Shown one piece after another: positions 22,765 through 36,800 of a stretch of DNA of 64,000 nt. A program made the translations under genes and the position numbers. The notes beneath the pieces were generated by a model, which searched no databases, was not told where the DNA came from, and saw nothing but the letters and a program-made list of their open reading frames with translations. This DNA comes from Tetraselmis striata (taxonomy: Eukaryota > Chlorophyta > Chlorodendrophyceae > Chlorodendrales > Chlorodendraceae): NCBI GenBank assembly GCA_006384855.1, contig VCJN01000965.1, forward strand, positions 1-64,000, written 5' to 3'. The stretch's first letter is position 1. Each line of letters begins with the position of its first letter.

Positions 22765-23922
22765 ATGGCGCAGCAGCAGCAACAAGGAACAGGCAGCCAC
22801 GGCGGTGACATCCCGAGGCCGGGGAAGTTGCGCGGAGCTGTCGGCGGACGAGCGGGCGGCTGTGGTGGAGCTTCTCGGCGGAGTCGAGGGGTGCAGCTCG
22901 CGGGGCGTGCTGTGGGGCGTGCCGCGGGCCGCGACACGGTTTGGCTACCACGGCGACTCCGGATGGACCCGTGCAGCCTCGTGGTCAGGCGGGAGCTGCT
23001 GGCTTGGACAGCGGAGGAGGGCTGGCCCCTGGCGGACAAGCGGACTGCAAAGGTTGTGGTGCAGGGCGCCGAGCCGGAGGTGCTGCGGTGGAGGTTGGAC
23101 AGGCTTGGACTCCCGCGGCTGGACGCTGCCCGTAATCGGCACTGGTGAGTGGGCAGCGCAGGCGGGGCGGCAGGCGGGGATTCTGCAGTGGGCGTGGGAG
23201 AAGGGCGTGCCACTGGGACAAAGACGCCGGCAGCCAGTCAGCCGCGGAGGGCATTTGGATGTGCTGACGTTGGTTAGGGCGCACGGGTCCCATGGCCTGG
23301 AACGGAGATACATGCGCTAATGCAGCCATGGCGAGGCAGCTTGTGGCGTGGGCACCTCGCTGCCCCTGAGGTGAAGCCACCTACAGTGAAGCAGCCAAGG
23401 GCGGGCATCTGGCTCTCCTGCAGTGGGCAAGGGCGCGTGGCCACGCTTGGGATTGCAGCACTTGCAACGGGGCAGCCCGGGAAAGACACTTGGAGGTACT
23501 GCAGTGGGCCACGGCGCGGGGCTGTCCATGAGGTGCCTGGACCTGCGCATTGGCAGCTCGCTGAGGGGACTCTGGGATGTTGCAGAGGGCGAGACAGCAG
23601 GGGTGCCCCTTGGGATGAACTGACATGCAAGTTGGTGGCTAGAGGCGGGCATCTGGAGGTGCTGCAGTGGGCGCGGGAGCATGGCTGCCCTTGGGATGAA
23701 GGCACCTGTGCCGAGGCAGTTGCTAGAGGGAATCTTGCGGTTCTACAGTGGACAAGGGGGTGAGGCTGCCCTTGAGAAGGGACATCCTGCAGCCGAAGGA
23801 GGGCATTTTGGGGCCCATTGGCAGTGGGCGAAGGAGGTTGGTTGCCCTTTTGGTTCCGACACTTGTGCCAATGCAGCTGCTAGCGGGCATCTGGATGTGC
23901 GTCAGTGAGTAAGAACGCAGCA
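22765..23922 (+). pseudogene. Ankyrin-repeat pseudogene, 5' part
   Basis: Repeats of the type GGHLEVLQWAREHGCPWDEG, AKGGHLALLQWARARGHAWD and ARGNLAVLQWTRG occur in different frames with stops between them. The unit is about 33 residues with G-H-L-x-V-L-Q-W and C-P-W-D-x-x-T-C, typical of ankyrin repeats of algal/protist families. At least two frameshifts and several stops make it dead. The N-terminal stretch at 22800-23150 may be the domain that precedes the repeats. The gene continues at 24462 beyond an inserted element. Confidence 0.75.
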
Positions 23923-24461
23923 GGAAGCCGGTAGCCTAATTTGAGACAGTGCCTAATTCGAGACATGCATGTACGAATGGATTTAGTACGCGCATTCAAA
24001 CGAAGTCAAAACGGTAATGCTAACGATTGTCAAATTTCAATGTAATGTTGAATTATTATAACACCGGATCAAGTCAATGAACAATGGCGCTCGCGCCCTG
24101 CCTACTTGGAACGCAAGCATCTCGTACCAGTACTTGTTCGGCGCTCCGCGCCTTCCTGTCGGCGTACTGCGGCGATCTCGGAGGACCTCGTGTATATTGC
24201 GTGTTTGAATATACATTGACCGGCTATTATACCTGATTTAAAATGTCTCGTACTAGGCACCACCCACCTCACCCACATCCCCATCGCCCCATGCTGCGAG
24301 TCCAGCAGGCCACTTGGGGAGCTTCTCACTCTGCCAGAGGCGACATATCTCCCATTGTGGCAGTAGCCTACGCGGCGGAGGTCGTGGTGGCGCCGATGGC
24401 ATTGAGCTGGGGCCGGTGCTAGAATCGGCGAATTTTGTCTCAGATTAGGCTACCGGCTCCC
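23923..24461. mobile_element. 539-bp inverted-repeat (MITE-like) insertion
   Basis: Termini 23923-23948 and 24436-24461 are 26-bp inverted repeats differing at two positions; the core is GCCGGTAGCCTAAT and its complement. At the left end the motif GCCTAATTTGAGACA is tandemly repeated once (GCCTAATTCGAGACA). There is no coding capacity. Ankyrin-repeat sequence breaks off at the left end (GGCATCTGGATGTGC) and resumes directly after the right end (GCTTGGGATGAAAT), which shows insertion into a former ankyrin gene. No target-site duplication is evident, so the superfamily is open. Confidence 0.8.
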
Positions 24462-24930
24462 GACCGCGCTTGGGATGAAATCACGTGAGCCAGGGCAGCC
24501 AGGACGGGGCAGCTTGCCGTTCTGCAGTGGGCAGGGCTGCTCCTGGAACAAGCTCGCGGTCAGGAGAGGGCATTTGGCGGTGCTGCAGTGGGCAGGGGCG
24601 GAGGGCTGCCCTTGGGATGCGGACACCTGCAGCCATGCAGGCCCTGGAGGGCATCTGGAGGTACTTCAATGGGCTAGGGCGCACGGCTGCATGTGGGATG
24701 AGAGCACATGTGCGGCAGCGGGATGGGTCATTTGGTGGTGGGCAAAGGGCGGCAGTGGGCGCTGGAGCAAGGTTTACCCTGGGACCCGGAAACATGCACA
24801 CAAGCCGCAGGATACAATACTGCGCCCATGTCGAAGCATGGCTGCGCCAGTGCACCCATGCCTGAAAGTTCCTCGCCACAGTGTGAGCAGCATGGCGTCA
24901 CAATCCAACTGTTGTGTACACCATCGAGTG
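24462..24930 (+). pseudogene. Ankyrin-repeat pseudogene, 3' part
   Basis: Continues the gene interrupted by the inverted-repeat element. The frame beginning at 24475 gives GHLAVLQWAGAEGCPWDADT and GGHLEVLQWARAHGCMWDES; the next unit needs a frame change to read QWALEQGLPWDPETCTQAAG. Stops and frameshifts confirm it is non-functional. Confidence 0.75.
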
Positions 24931-24939
24931 TAAACACGC

Positions 24940-25410
24940 AAGCCACCAGTTCGCTATGCAATGCGCAGATGATCATAGGTATGAACTCGACAGTGAACCG
25001 AAGGGAAGCCTGTGTTCAATGTTGCAACCTGTGCACGTGACTGAAGGCTATTGGGGTAAGCTCGTCCCATGAATGGATACCTAGGCGTCTATGATGCAAT
25101 CAAGGCGCTCAGGTCAGGAGCACAATAGCTACTCGAATTGGGCGCAAATGGGGTCCGCATGTCTCTGGTATGTATGATAGTGCATAGGTCATGCACCTTG
25201 AAAGAAACACAACAATTGGGTGGAAGCGAGAGGGGAGAGGGTGCAGATGTGGACTGAGATGTTCCTCCGCTTCGAAGCAGCCGCTGACTTGAACGGGTTG
25301 CACCATTGAGGCAAAACAGGTCAAGCTCCACTCCAGCGCGGCCCGCTAGCAAATAAGGTCGCTGAATGTCGTTCTTGTGAGCTGCCACAGGCTGCCCGAC
25401 TACTGTGCGA
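24940..25410. other. Gap between ankyrin pseudogene and ankyrin gene
   Basis: No domain found on either strand. It probably holds the 3' untranslated region of the minus-strand ankyrin gene. I see no clear algal polyadenylation signal. Confidence 0.4.
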
Positions 25411-27647
<2,237 letters not shown>

Positions 27648-27649
27648 TC

Positions 27650-28270
27650 GTGGGCATTTCTCCCAGGATCAGTCACGCATTATGCATTTAGTGCGCTACA
27701 TACAGGTCCCAGCATCAGTGGCAACATGCCGAGCTACTGACCTATCTGCATAATGGCGGCACCCCTCCTCAATGGGCACCCGCATTGCCGCGGTCTTAAA
27801 GATGTGGCGTACTTACAAATGCAAACATAATCATGCTACTGCTCTGGGAAAATAATCCCCAGCACCCAGTTGGACACGCGCTAATGTCAATTTGTCGCAT
27901 TGCAACATCACCGCATATCACTGACGCGCGAGGTGCTCATCATATAGACCTGGCAGTTGAATAAGCACGAGCTGCAATAGGCGAAGCCCTGGGGATTGAC
28001 TGCATACTCGTACAGCAGCTTCAGCGAGAACAAGGCGCGAGATAGCAGCGATGCCGCTCCTGATGCGACAATAACACAGACGTGACCGCCACAATGGCGC
28101 GACTCGACTGAAAGAAGCGCAAGAAGGCGGCTCCGCAGTTGATGTTTATTATGTAGCACTAGTCGACGACTCCGCCTCGTCAACCTAAATGGGAATCGCC
28201 CTCGGGAGTCGTCCACTATGTGACGGTCAGCTCAAAGTGTTACCTATCAAGCAAAGAGTGAAAGGGGGAG
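27650..28270. other. Upstream region of the ankyrin gene
   Basis: It should contain the promoter of the minus-strand ankyrin gene. A 102-residue minus-strand frame at 28216-27908 includes EYAVNPQGFAYCSSCLFNC and a leucine-rich stretch. It might be a 3' exon of the acidic protein gene upstream, but no splice pair was confirmed. Confidence 0.35.
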
Positions 28271-28273
28271 GGA

Positions 28274-28717
28274 TCAACGGATGGTGCATAGTGTTGTTTG
28301 CACCTGCGACGAGTATTCGTCATCACCAGTCTGCGCAGGATCCGGCGATGCTTTCATCCGCTTCGCCGGGCGGTCCTGGTTATCCCCCTCTTCCGCTTCC
28401 GCCAGTACTATCGAGCTCGGCTGCGGGGACTTGGGCGCTGTGAGCCATCCACGGGCGGATGTGGGCCCAGAAATCACGCCAGCATCCTCCTCCTCCGAAT
28501 CAGCCACAACGGAGTCTGAGTTGGACTCTGATATCAGATCAATTACCGACGTGTCCGATGACGACTCGTCACCGATCAGTACCAATGCGGGGGAGACTGC
28601 TCGACAAGCAGCGAGCGGGGCGGTGCTATGGCCCCGCCGGGAGATTCTCGTCGTGTGCAACGGCATAGCCCTCGACTTGGATTGATAAGGCTGCCTGCGC
28701 TTGTCACGTCTACTCAA
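28274..28717 (-). CDS. Possible acidic, disordered protein
   Basis: A 147-residue minus-strand frame with a basic start (MSRRDKRRQPYQSKSRAMPL), a Ser/Asp/Glu-rich middle (LIGDESSSDTSVIDLISESN) and a basic cluster AKRMKAS. The hydrophobic cores VLIGD and VIDLI followed by acidic/serine residues resemble SUMO-interaction motifs, and the Lys/Arg cluster could be a nuclear signal. Both are short motifs that arise by chance. The opposite strand is also open over much of this region, so coding status is uncertain and no family is recognised. Confidence 0.35.
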   Translation of the reverse strand: MSRRDKRRQPYQSKSRAMPLHTTRISRRGHSTAPLAACRAVSPALVLIGDESSSDTSVIDLISESNSDSVVADSEEEDAGVISGPTSARGWLTAPKSPQPSSIVLAEAEEGDNQDRPAKRMKASPDPAQTGDDEYSSQVQTTLCTIR

Positions 28718-28719
28718 AG

Positions 28720-30270
28720 ATTAGGGGTTGCCACTGATATCAACCGAATGCCGCCGCGAACTCAATTTGTATGAGTGAAGTCGGCGGATGAGCAGCGTAG
28801 ATGACTCGGCGACTACCCAGGGCGACGAGTTGCCACGCACATGGGCCGGTCAGGTTCTGATGCTGCAGTAGCCGCTTCAGATGGCAGGGTCTGTTGACTT
28901 TTGGCGTTTTGCGGACGGTTGGCTGGCGGACGATTGACGACTGATGCGTGTGATCGTGTCGCGGCTGCTCGCCGCGGTCGTAAACTGACGGCACGCACAC
29001 ATGGATGAAACCTGCTGATGAATCATGAAGCGAACCGCCGGTTGTTTGTCCCGCCTCAATACAGCGACTAGCCGCTACCAGCACCTAGTCGCCAATAAGT
29101 ACCAGCAGTACGGACGGCAAAGTCCGCGTGCTGATGGCGCAGTACTGTACTGGTGCAATCAGAATCGGTCGAATGCCGCGTGCCCATCATACGATACACG
29201 CGGCAAAGCGGAACTTAATCGTCATGATAAACGCAGCTTACTCCAACGTTTCCCGCTTTTTTACGCGGGGTGTGAACAAAATTCCGCAGCACCGCACATA
29301 TCCACCCGTACTATCGACTACCACAGTGCACCGCCTGACGTACCGCAGATAAAGTTTATTTAATTTGACGGTTACGACTACCCGCGGCTGCTGATCGATA
29401 CCGGTATCAATGTATGACAGGATTGTACCGTTTGAGTTTCATTCTCACAGTACTGCCGTACCTGATACTATTGATATCTCCGCGCTGCACGAGTAGTGTA
29501 CCTGTACCTGGTACGTTTGGGTGCACTAACTAAACTGTGCCTAGGAGTAGGTCGCTTTTTTACCGCGCCAGCACACATCATGGGCACTCACTCAGGACAT
29601 GTCTACCGGTACGGTACCGGGATCTCGTCACAAGCAACTCGCAGCAGCGCGTAAACTCGCAACTCGCAGCAGCGACGGGGCGTGTTGGGCATGCCGCAAG
29701 CGTTGACACACATGAAGGCGATGGCAAGCTGCAAACAGCAGCGGCAGGGGAGCGAAGGCTCCCGGCGGGGGGCGCGGGAGTTCTGGGGGAAACGGCGGGA
29801 GGCCGACTGGCAGGCGCGAGCGAGAGCAGGCGGCGCCGCCGGCCCGAGTCCGCCCAGGCAGAGCGACGGCACCTACACCGTGCACCCCTGCGCCCACCTC
29901 GCATGGACGGCGATACATCGGGGCGACTCGACATGGGCGTGCTGCGAGTTGGCCGTAACTGACGGACGTTACCCTCCTGTTGACGATCGTCAGGACTCGG
30001 CAGGTAGTGGTTCATTCGCAGCAGCTTGATTGAACCGACGCGAAAAAGTACACCCCAAAGTACCACCCCAAATTTTGGGTCCACCCTTCATTGTATTCAG
30101 GTAGTCGCTACGGCATAATCTTTGAATACGGGTATCTCTATTATACGGCGGCGGCGAATGTCTAGCTATACGTCCCGGAATGAGTACCCGATAGTTGGCC
30201 TTGGCAGGGCCCTGACTCTGCTATCTTCCTCAGTTTCGCCATCTGTGAATTATTCATTTGCGTTGGCCGC
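28720..30270. other. Intergenic or 5' region of the 30.3-kb gene
   Basis: An open frame at 29682-30029 (+) with SRRGAREFWGKRREADWQA could be an upstream exon of the gene at 30273, but other frames are open too and no phase-matched donor was settled. The remainder has no recognisable content. Confidence 0.35.
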
Positions 30271-30272
30271 AG

Positions 30273-31608
30273 GCCCTGTGGTGGTCGACTTCGGAGTCTC
30301 CAACTCGGCGCAGTGCACGCTGGCCTTGTCAGTGGATTGGCGCAACGTGGACAGGATGGCGCAGCAGCTGCAAGCCGCCAGCAGCGGCCCGGCGGGAAGC
30401 GCCGCGGTGGTGACAGCCACCCGGCAGGCTGGGTCGGGCTGGTGGCAGGTGGCAGACGTCGGGTCTCTGGAAACTGTTCTTGCTCATGCCCTGCTTGATC
30501 TCCCAGTGAGAGCCATGCTAAATGAAGAGGTCCCCCCCCCCCCCCCCCCCCCCCCCCACCGGCCTTGCGTTCGCCGCTCGTGCTTGTCCTGGCCGGGAGG
30601 ACATTTGAGCTGCTCACCGCATGCGTGGCTGCTTGGCCCTATGACCCTACCGAGCACCCTTTGGGTTCTCTATCATAGAAATGCAATTTTAAAATGGATT
30701 AAGTGCGCCTGTCTTTGTGTCTATGTAGTCTGTGAATAAGTGGGAGTTCGGGATCATACTTCAAATTTTCACACGCAAATTAAATATGATATATACACAA
30801 TGCAGTACACATACACTATATAACATCATATATTAAGATTGCACTATACTTCCCCACAAAAGCAACCTTCATGTCACTATCTTGCCCCCCCCCCCCCCCC
30901 CCCTCCCCGACCCCAAGAGACCCAACCACCAAGGATCAAAAGAATGTATTTATCGTGCAGTGTACCATATTATATTACAAACGTAAAATGAAAGTTAATT
31001 CCGTCTTGATGCTGCTGCAGAACACTGTATCACTTGTTGATCCGCAAACCGGATAAAACAGTGCGGGCAGTCGCTATTGGTATGGGAAAACAGCGGGTTG
31101 AGCGCAAGGCGACTACGTGTGCCGCGCAGGATGGCACTGGCGTGGCGATGCTGCCGGACAGGCTGCCCCGGTCGATCGCCACGGGCGGCTTTGCCTTGGG
31201 CGAGGGCGGCAGGCGCATCGAGGACGGGCTCACCGACTTTGCGCGGGTCACCCGCAGCAGAGCCACGTGCCTGTGCGACCCGCGAGTGCTCCTGCACTCC
31301 CGCTGGGAGGACTCTTGCTGCTGGCCCAAGGTGCGCCCCCCAGCAGGTCCCCTCACCCCCCTTCCCCCATCTCGCCCTGACTCCTCCACACCGCCAGGAA
31401 CGGACACCTCGGGAGCCACTGATCAGGGGGTGCGCCGCAGGTCTGGGCTCTGAGGGAAGTTCTGCGGGAGCGTGGAGATGACGCATGGGGAATTGACGGG
31501 GTGGACGGGCGGAAGCTCGGGACAGTGCCGATCCGGTGGAGTGCAGACGACGCGTCCTGGGTCGTCGGTACGCTGCCTGTCGCCATGCATGTGATGTTCT
31601 GTCGATGA
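30273..31608 (+). CDS. Uncharacterised three-exon protein
   Basis: Exons 30273-30529, 31130-31330 and 31441-31608 join in phase (donors GAG|GTCCCC and AAG|GTGCGC; acceptors GCGCAG and GCCGCAG), giving about 207 residues to the stop plus an unplaced 5' end. Readable stretches: PVVVDFGVSNSAQCTLALSV, VTATRQAGSGWWQVADVGS, RSIATGGFALGEGGRRIEDG and GTLPVAMHVMFCR at the end. I do not recognise the family. There is no signal peptide or membrane segment in the part seen. Intron 1 begins with GT followed at once by about 25 C, then a second C run at about 30886-30903, so both poly-C tracts are in the sense orientation. Confidence 0.55.
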
Positions 31609-31614
31609 CCATGG

Positions 31615-33060
31615 AAGGTAACGGGCTCACACAGTCTCGCTGGCCACTCGACGGCAGGGAATCGCCACCGCGTGGTGGCGGCGCTGCTGGCCCGGCAGCC
31701 GATCAGGGCGACGCTGAGGGAGAAGCAAGTGGTGTCGTGGAAGCAGGTTGAGCGACACGGGTAGCTCATGCGGTGGCCGGCAGAGCTGTGGACGGCTCCG
31801 GTGGTGAATACCGCACTCGGACCGCCCCTTGATTGACAGAGTATGTTATGCTTCCGCTGCTTCACCGACCGGCCGTTGTCGTAGGCTCTGGTGGGCTCTA
31901 GAGGGTTGCAGGCAACCCCCACCGGACATGGTGCGCAGTCCCGGTGCCGCTGCTTTGGCACATCAATCGCCCGCGCGGCAACTACTGCACAGCATTGGCA
32001 AATGCAGCAAAATATGCGTATTTCTCGGCCGGGCGACCAAGGATTGCATAAATCCATCAGATAAATGACAGCATAAACGCAACCGTAGGCGTGACGCAGA
32101 ACGAGTGTAATGCTCCCCTGGTAATGTGAACGATGGGAAACGTAAACGCAACGGTCTCCAGGATCCACTTGACATAGGAAGCACAGGCCGCTCAGTGAAC
32201 TTGAAGAGCTGCTAAGCCCTCATCCACACCATCAACCGCATCAGCATTCAGAGATGCTCCGAAACCACGCTTGATTGCTCAATAAATATATTGAGGGGCG
32301 CACATCACGCACAAGCGCAATAAAATAAGGTAGCATTTTATACTACTGGTGATTTCCTGATATCGCCTTCTGCTGCTAGCTCATGTAAGTATATATTTAT
32401 ACTACTACTGCAGCGGATCGGGCCTTATATACTTTTCCACAAACCAAGCACGGTACGCCTATACAAATAAAGAACGATTGGATGACACTGGTGAGTAGAT
32501 GACATGATAAATCAAGGCACTACGATGTTGCGCATGTCCCGCGTCGTGATCGCCGCGGCAATGGGTTAATGGATAACTACAGTGTTTGCTTATCATGGCA
32601 TTATGAATGATATGCTATCCGGCTGGCCGCGTTATTATATTGGATTTTCAGAAATACAATCGGAATACAGTTATCTCCGGCAGCTATTCTTTCTTAGAAA
32701 ATCACATGATACGTCTAGAACATGATGTCTATAACATCGCCACGGCGACTGCTTTTACGTCATCGCAATTTCTTATCATCTGCCCAATAATGAATCTTCT
32801 TCGCTACCAAATGTTGAGTCGGCCACTGTATGGCGGCCCGGAAGCTGCATGGCATCTTTGAGCTTTGGCTTCAAGGACGATTCAGCAGGCTGATGAATAG
32901 CTGCACCCATCAATGTGCGTATGTGTCCCGCGTCGCCGGGTGGGATGACTGACTCGTATGGACCGGCACCTTGGGGGCTCGCGCACTCAAAAAATGCCAG
33001 TCCTTTTACTATAGACATACATATCAAGAACATACTACAACTTCAGTCAGGAAAGAAAGT
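31615..33060. other. Intergenic, no gene recognised
   Basis: Open frames on both strands (for example 271 residues at 32168-31353, minus) overlap real exons or lack domains. AT-richer sequence from 32200 on contains a partial inverted-repeat-element end at 32348-32388 (see 45101-45405). Confidence 0.45.
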
Positions 33061-33061
33061 C

Positions 33062-33530
33062 CGTCATTGACCTCCAATTAGTCTTGCAAGCTGCTTCGGC
33101 AACTTAGTTGATGACTATAACAGACTATCGTCCACGCAGGGCTTTCTGTAGCTGGATTGCTTCCAGAACTATTCAGTGTTGGAATGCCGCCGTAGAGACG
33201 CTGCGACACAGGTTTCACTGGTGCCAGCTCTTTCTTGGGGACGAAAAAACTAATATCTTAAACAAATATCTAATTGTCTAAACGCGAATATATAATTGTC
33301 TTCCGAGCGCAAGATCGATCCTTGCATAGACGTATATATGGCCCGGCGGTAAAGAGCCGCACCGCTACATACTCAGCGAGATGATGCCCGAAGCCAATTT
33401 AGTCTCGCAAAATGCTTTGGCAAGTTGCTTGATCACTATGGCGGAGCGTCGCCTGCCCAGGGCTTTTCGCAACTGGATTGGTGCCTAAACGGCCATCGTA
33501 GATGCTGCAAGGGTTTCACGGGGTGGCACA
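33062..33530. repeat. Two copies of the NWI-A repeat family
   Basis: Segments 33062-33240 and 33390-33530 share CTGGATTG, GCCGTAGA/CATCGTAGA, GCTGC and GGTTTCAC in the same order and orientation. Other members are at 55165-55312 (+), and in reverse at 45196-45250 and 61545-61620. In the 61.5-kb copy the reverse strand keeps an open frame with NWIAALTAVVETLQEFH, and the 55.2-kb copy keeps the same peptide pattern with stops, so the family derives from a coding sequence. Confidence 0.65.
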
Positions 33531-33851
33531 GATTGGTGTCGAACAATTCATTTTGGCGGACAGCTTTGCTGCAGCGTAATAATGGGTGCCATGAGTCTGC
33601 TGGTGATCTGAGGACGAAGCCCACAGGGGCAAGCGAATCGCAGAGGATGCGCAATAATCACGCAATGGCCCCGGCAGAGGCGCCGCGGTACTGTGGATTG
33701 TGCATTGCTGGGTTGATTGCAAAAGGTTGGGCGCTCCAAGGGGCGAGCCTCGCGGCGACCCGCGCAGGTTTCCCTTCCCAAGGCCGCCCGCCCACCACTC
33801 GGCAGGTCACCGGCGGCAGCGGGAGGGCGCGGAGGCGCGGCCGCCACACGC

Positions 33852-36800
33852 CTAGACAATCATGCCGCCCGCGCCCGCATCAAAGCCCGGCAGGTCGCCG
33901 CCCAGCAGGTTCATGTGCGTGTTCATGTGCGCCTCCTCTTGGCCCTTCTCGTACATCAGGTCGCCGCGGTAGTCGCCGTGCAGGTAGCTGTGCCCCGCCT
34001 AGAGGGATGCCCGCCATCTCCTGCACCCAATGACATGCGGCGCCCATGTCAGGGTGAGCTGCAGGCGGAGTACACGCCCGGTGGGCTAGGGTTTCAGGCG
34101 TTTGGCTGCGCAGCGAGGGAAGGGGGGGGGGGGGGGGGGCTGAAGGGGGGCACACGTATTCCGCAATCTGCTGGACGCCCTCCTTGTCGCGCGGGACCTC
34201 CACCCAGTTAACCGCCTCGTCGCCCTCCCCGTCGTAGCCGGTCGTCGGGTAGTAATACGGCTCGTCGTCGTGCAGCTCGTCCTTGGTGAAGTCGTACTTC
34301 TTGCTGATGCGGTATTTGGCGGTCGCCCCCCGGATCTCGTCCTCGCTGAAGTACTTCAGCAGCTGCTCCGGCTTGCTCACGTCGCGCAGGTCTCGTGGGC
34401 AGCGCCAGCTGTCGGGGTCGAAGTGCTCCGGCATGCTGCACGGCGTGGTGCGTGGGTGGAGCAGCAGAGGGACAGGTCACCGTAACATTCAGGCTACAGC
34501 CGTTCCAACATGCGCGCTCTTCCGGGTGTGTGCTGGCGCAGATAGACACACGTACGCCTCACATATATATAAATGTCTTGCAACGGAAAGGACACGCGCC
34601 TGGCCCGAAACGGGCGTAAACTAGGGGTGGCTGGAGAGCATCAACTAACCACGACATATACCTACATACATACACGCACACAAAACACACATACATATAT
34701 ACATGCATATACATATATATAATAGGGAGAGAGACAGAGAGAGACAGCGAGGGGGGGGGGGGGGGGGGACTACATGGAACTGTAGGCGGTTAGAGGGCAT
34801 CGCCGCGTCCCAGTTGGGTAAGCAGCAAAGTCCTACAACATATTCATATACATATACACATATATACATATACATATATGCATATACATGTACACATACA
34901 CATACACATATTATAGATGTGTGAGGGCTTAGCAGTTCGCCCAATCAGGATCCGGTGATGCCCCTAAACCATCCACAGCTCTATGCAAGGGTACCCCCCC
35001 CCCCTCTCTCGCTCCCCCCTATCAGTGTGTATTTGTTAGTCTGTAGTGTAAGGGAGCGCATCCATTGACTGCCTAGAAATCAAACAACATGTCCATCGGC
35101 GCAGATTTGGGGGCGGCTGGGCGGGCAGTAACACTCACAGGCATTCCACGACAGGCGACTCCAAGACCAGCTGGATGGGCCAGCGATAGATGACGGGGTC
35201 GCGGATCTGCGCGCCCAGCAGCATCCCGTCAGCATGACAGCCGGGCCTCTCCATCATGGCGACAACAGCCCTCCCCCCCCCCCCCCCCCCCAAAATTCCC
35301 AGGGGGGGGGAAGGAGGCTGCGCTGGTCACCTTGTGGACGCGGACCTTGATCTTCTGCTCGATGTCGAGTGGGCCAGCGCTGTAGGGCTGCATCGCCTTG
35401 GAGATGTGGGTCAGGTTGTGCCACATGTACCGGTCCCGCACCGCAATCAGCCTACACATCAGCCACCGGCACCGGACGGGCGCTCAGGTCAGCCGCCAAC
35501 AGCGGCGCTACCAGCGCCTATATATTGTAGGAACTCATAGACAGGTATAAGACTCGTTTACAAGTACTCAGAGAAACATGTGTCAATGGCTCATACATAC
35601 AAATATGTATACATGTATGTATAAGTGTATATATATACACTGTATATACATGACTTATAAATACATATACCGCCTACATGTGTCGATGTATCTCCAAACT
35701 CTACAAACTCGATGTACAATAACATACCGCTCAGAAGCTTGCGACGTCCGGGGAGCCCGACAGAGACATAATACTCACACCGCGATGCCGCGCGACAGGG
35801 AACCGAGCACGAGGCGCGCACGCATGCCGTCTCTCGGGAGGACATTACCCGTCAGGGTGCGGCATGGCGTGTGCCCCCCATGCACTATCTCGGGTGGTTT
35901 CACCTGCCTCAGGGCGGCAGGTGAGATGCCCATCAATTGATGTGTGCCTCTATACAGCCCCCCAAAATAAAAATCAATGTGATGGTTTACGGTATCGCGG
36001 CAATATTTCCAGCTTGTGTTTGTGGTGGTATATTCAAACACGTCCGGACTGTCTGAGAAGTTATTCGCACGGCTGGTGAGGATGGGGATGTAGTTGGTGG
36101 GGGGGGGGGGGGGGGGGGGTCAAGTGATGCGGGCCGGTGGGCAGGTGAGGGCAGACTTGGCGGATGGAGCGCGCACCCGTCAAACTCGCAGCCGAGGTCG
36201 ACCTGGATGCCGTGGTTGAGCGACATTGCGTTGACCTCCCCCTCCAGCACCATCCCCTCCTTCATATCCGCCAGCTTCACCTGGGCGCGGCGTGGCAGCA
36301 ACACGAGCGGCTCAGGGCGGCGGCTCAGGGGGAGAGCGCCACCAGGAGGAAACGGGAGGGCGGGCGCAAGCGCAGGAGGGGAGACCACCCCCCCCCCCCC
36401 CCCTCCCCCCCCCTCCCAAGCCTCCATCCATCCTTCTCTTGATAGGATAAACCCAATTCCACGCCACAACCAAATACCAAATACAGTACGCTTGACAGCA
36501 GAAAGTGACAATGACGGCCTGGCGATTCAGAGGTGTTGGCATACTATCACAATTGCAGTCCGTGTTTGGGAAAAGATAAGCAGGAGAGGATGCCGATGCC
36601 TCATCGAGCGCGCATGCATTAGCGGATACCCAATAGCGCATCGCCGACCTCCCTGCCCTGCCGCTGGTTGCCATCCGGTGGCGGTTCCGGACGGGCCGGG
36701 TGCGCAGCATCAAATAGACATTGCCCGCGTGCGCCAAGTCTCATCCAAGATAGCCCCGGATAGCACGAGCGGCGACCGCGCCGCCCAGCATCATGTAAGC

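Noticed and set aside
31353..32168. 271-residue minus-strand frame
   Set aside because: It overlaps the third exon of the + strand gene antisense and shows no family features.
35135..35137. TGA as the stop codon of the S1-domain gene
   Set aside because: It lies in a GTGAGT donor and the next exon continues in phase with a protein-like sequence.
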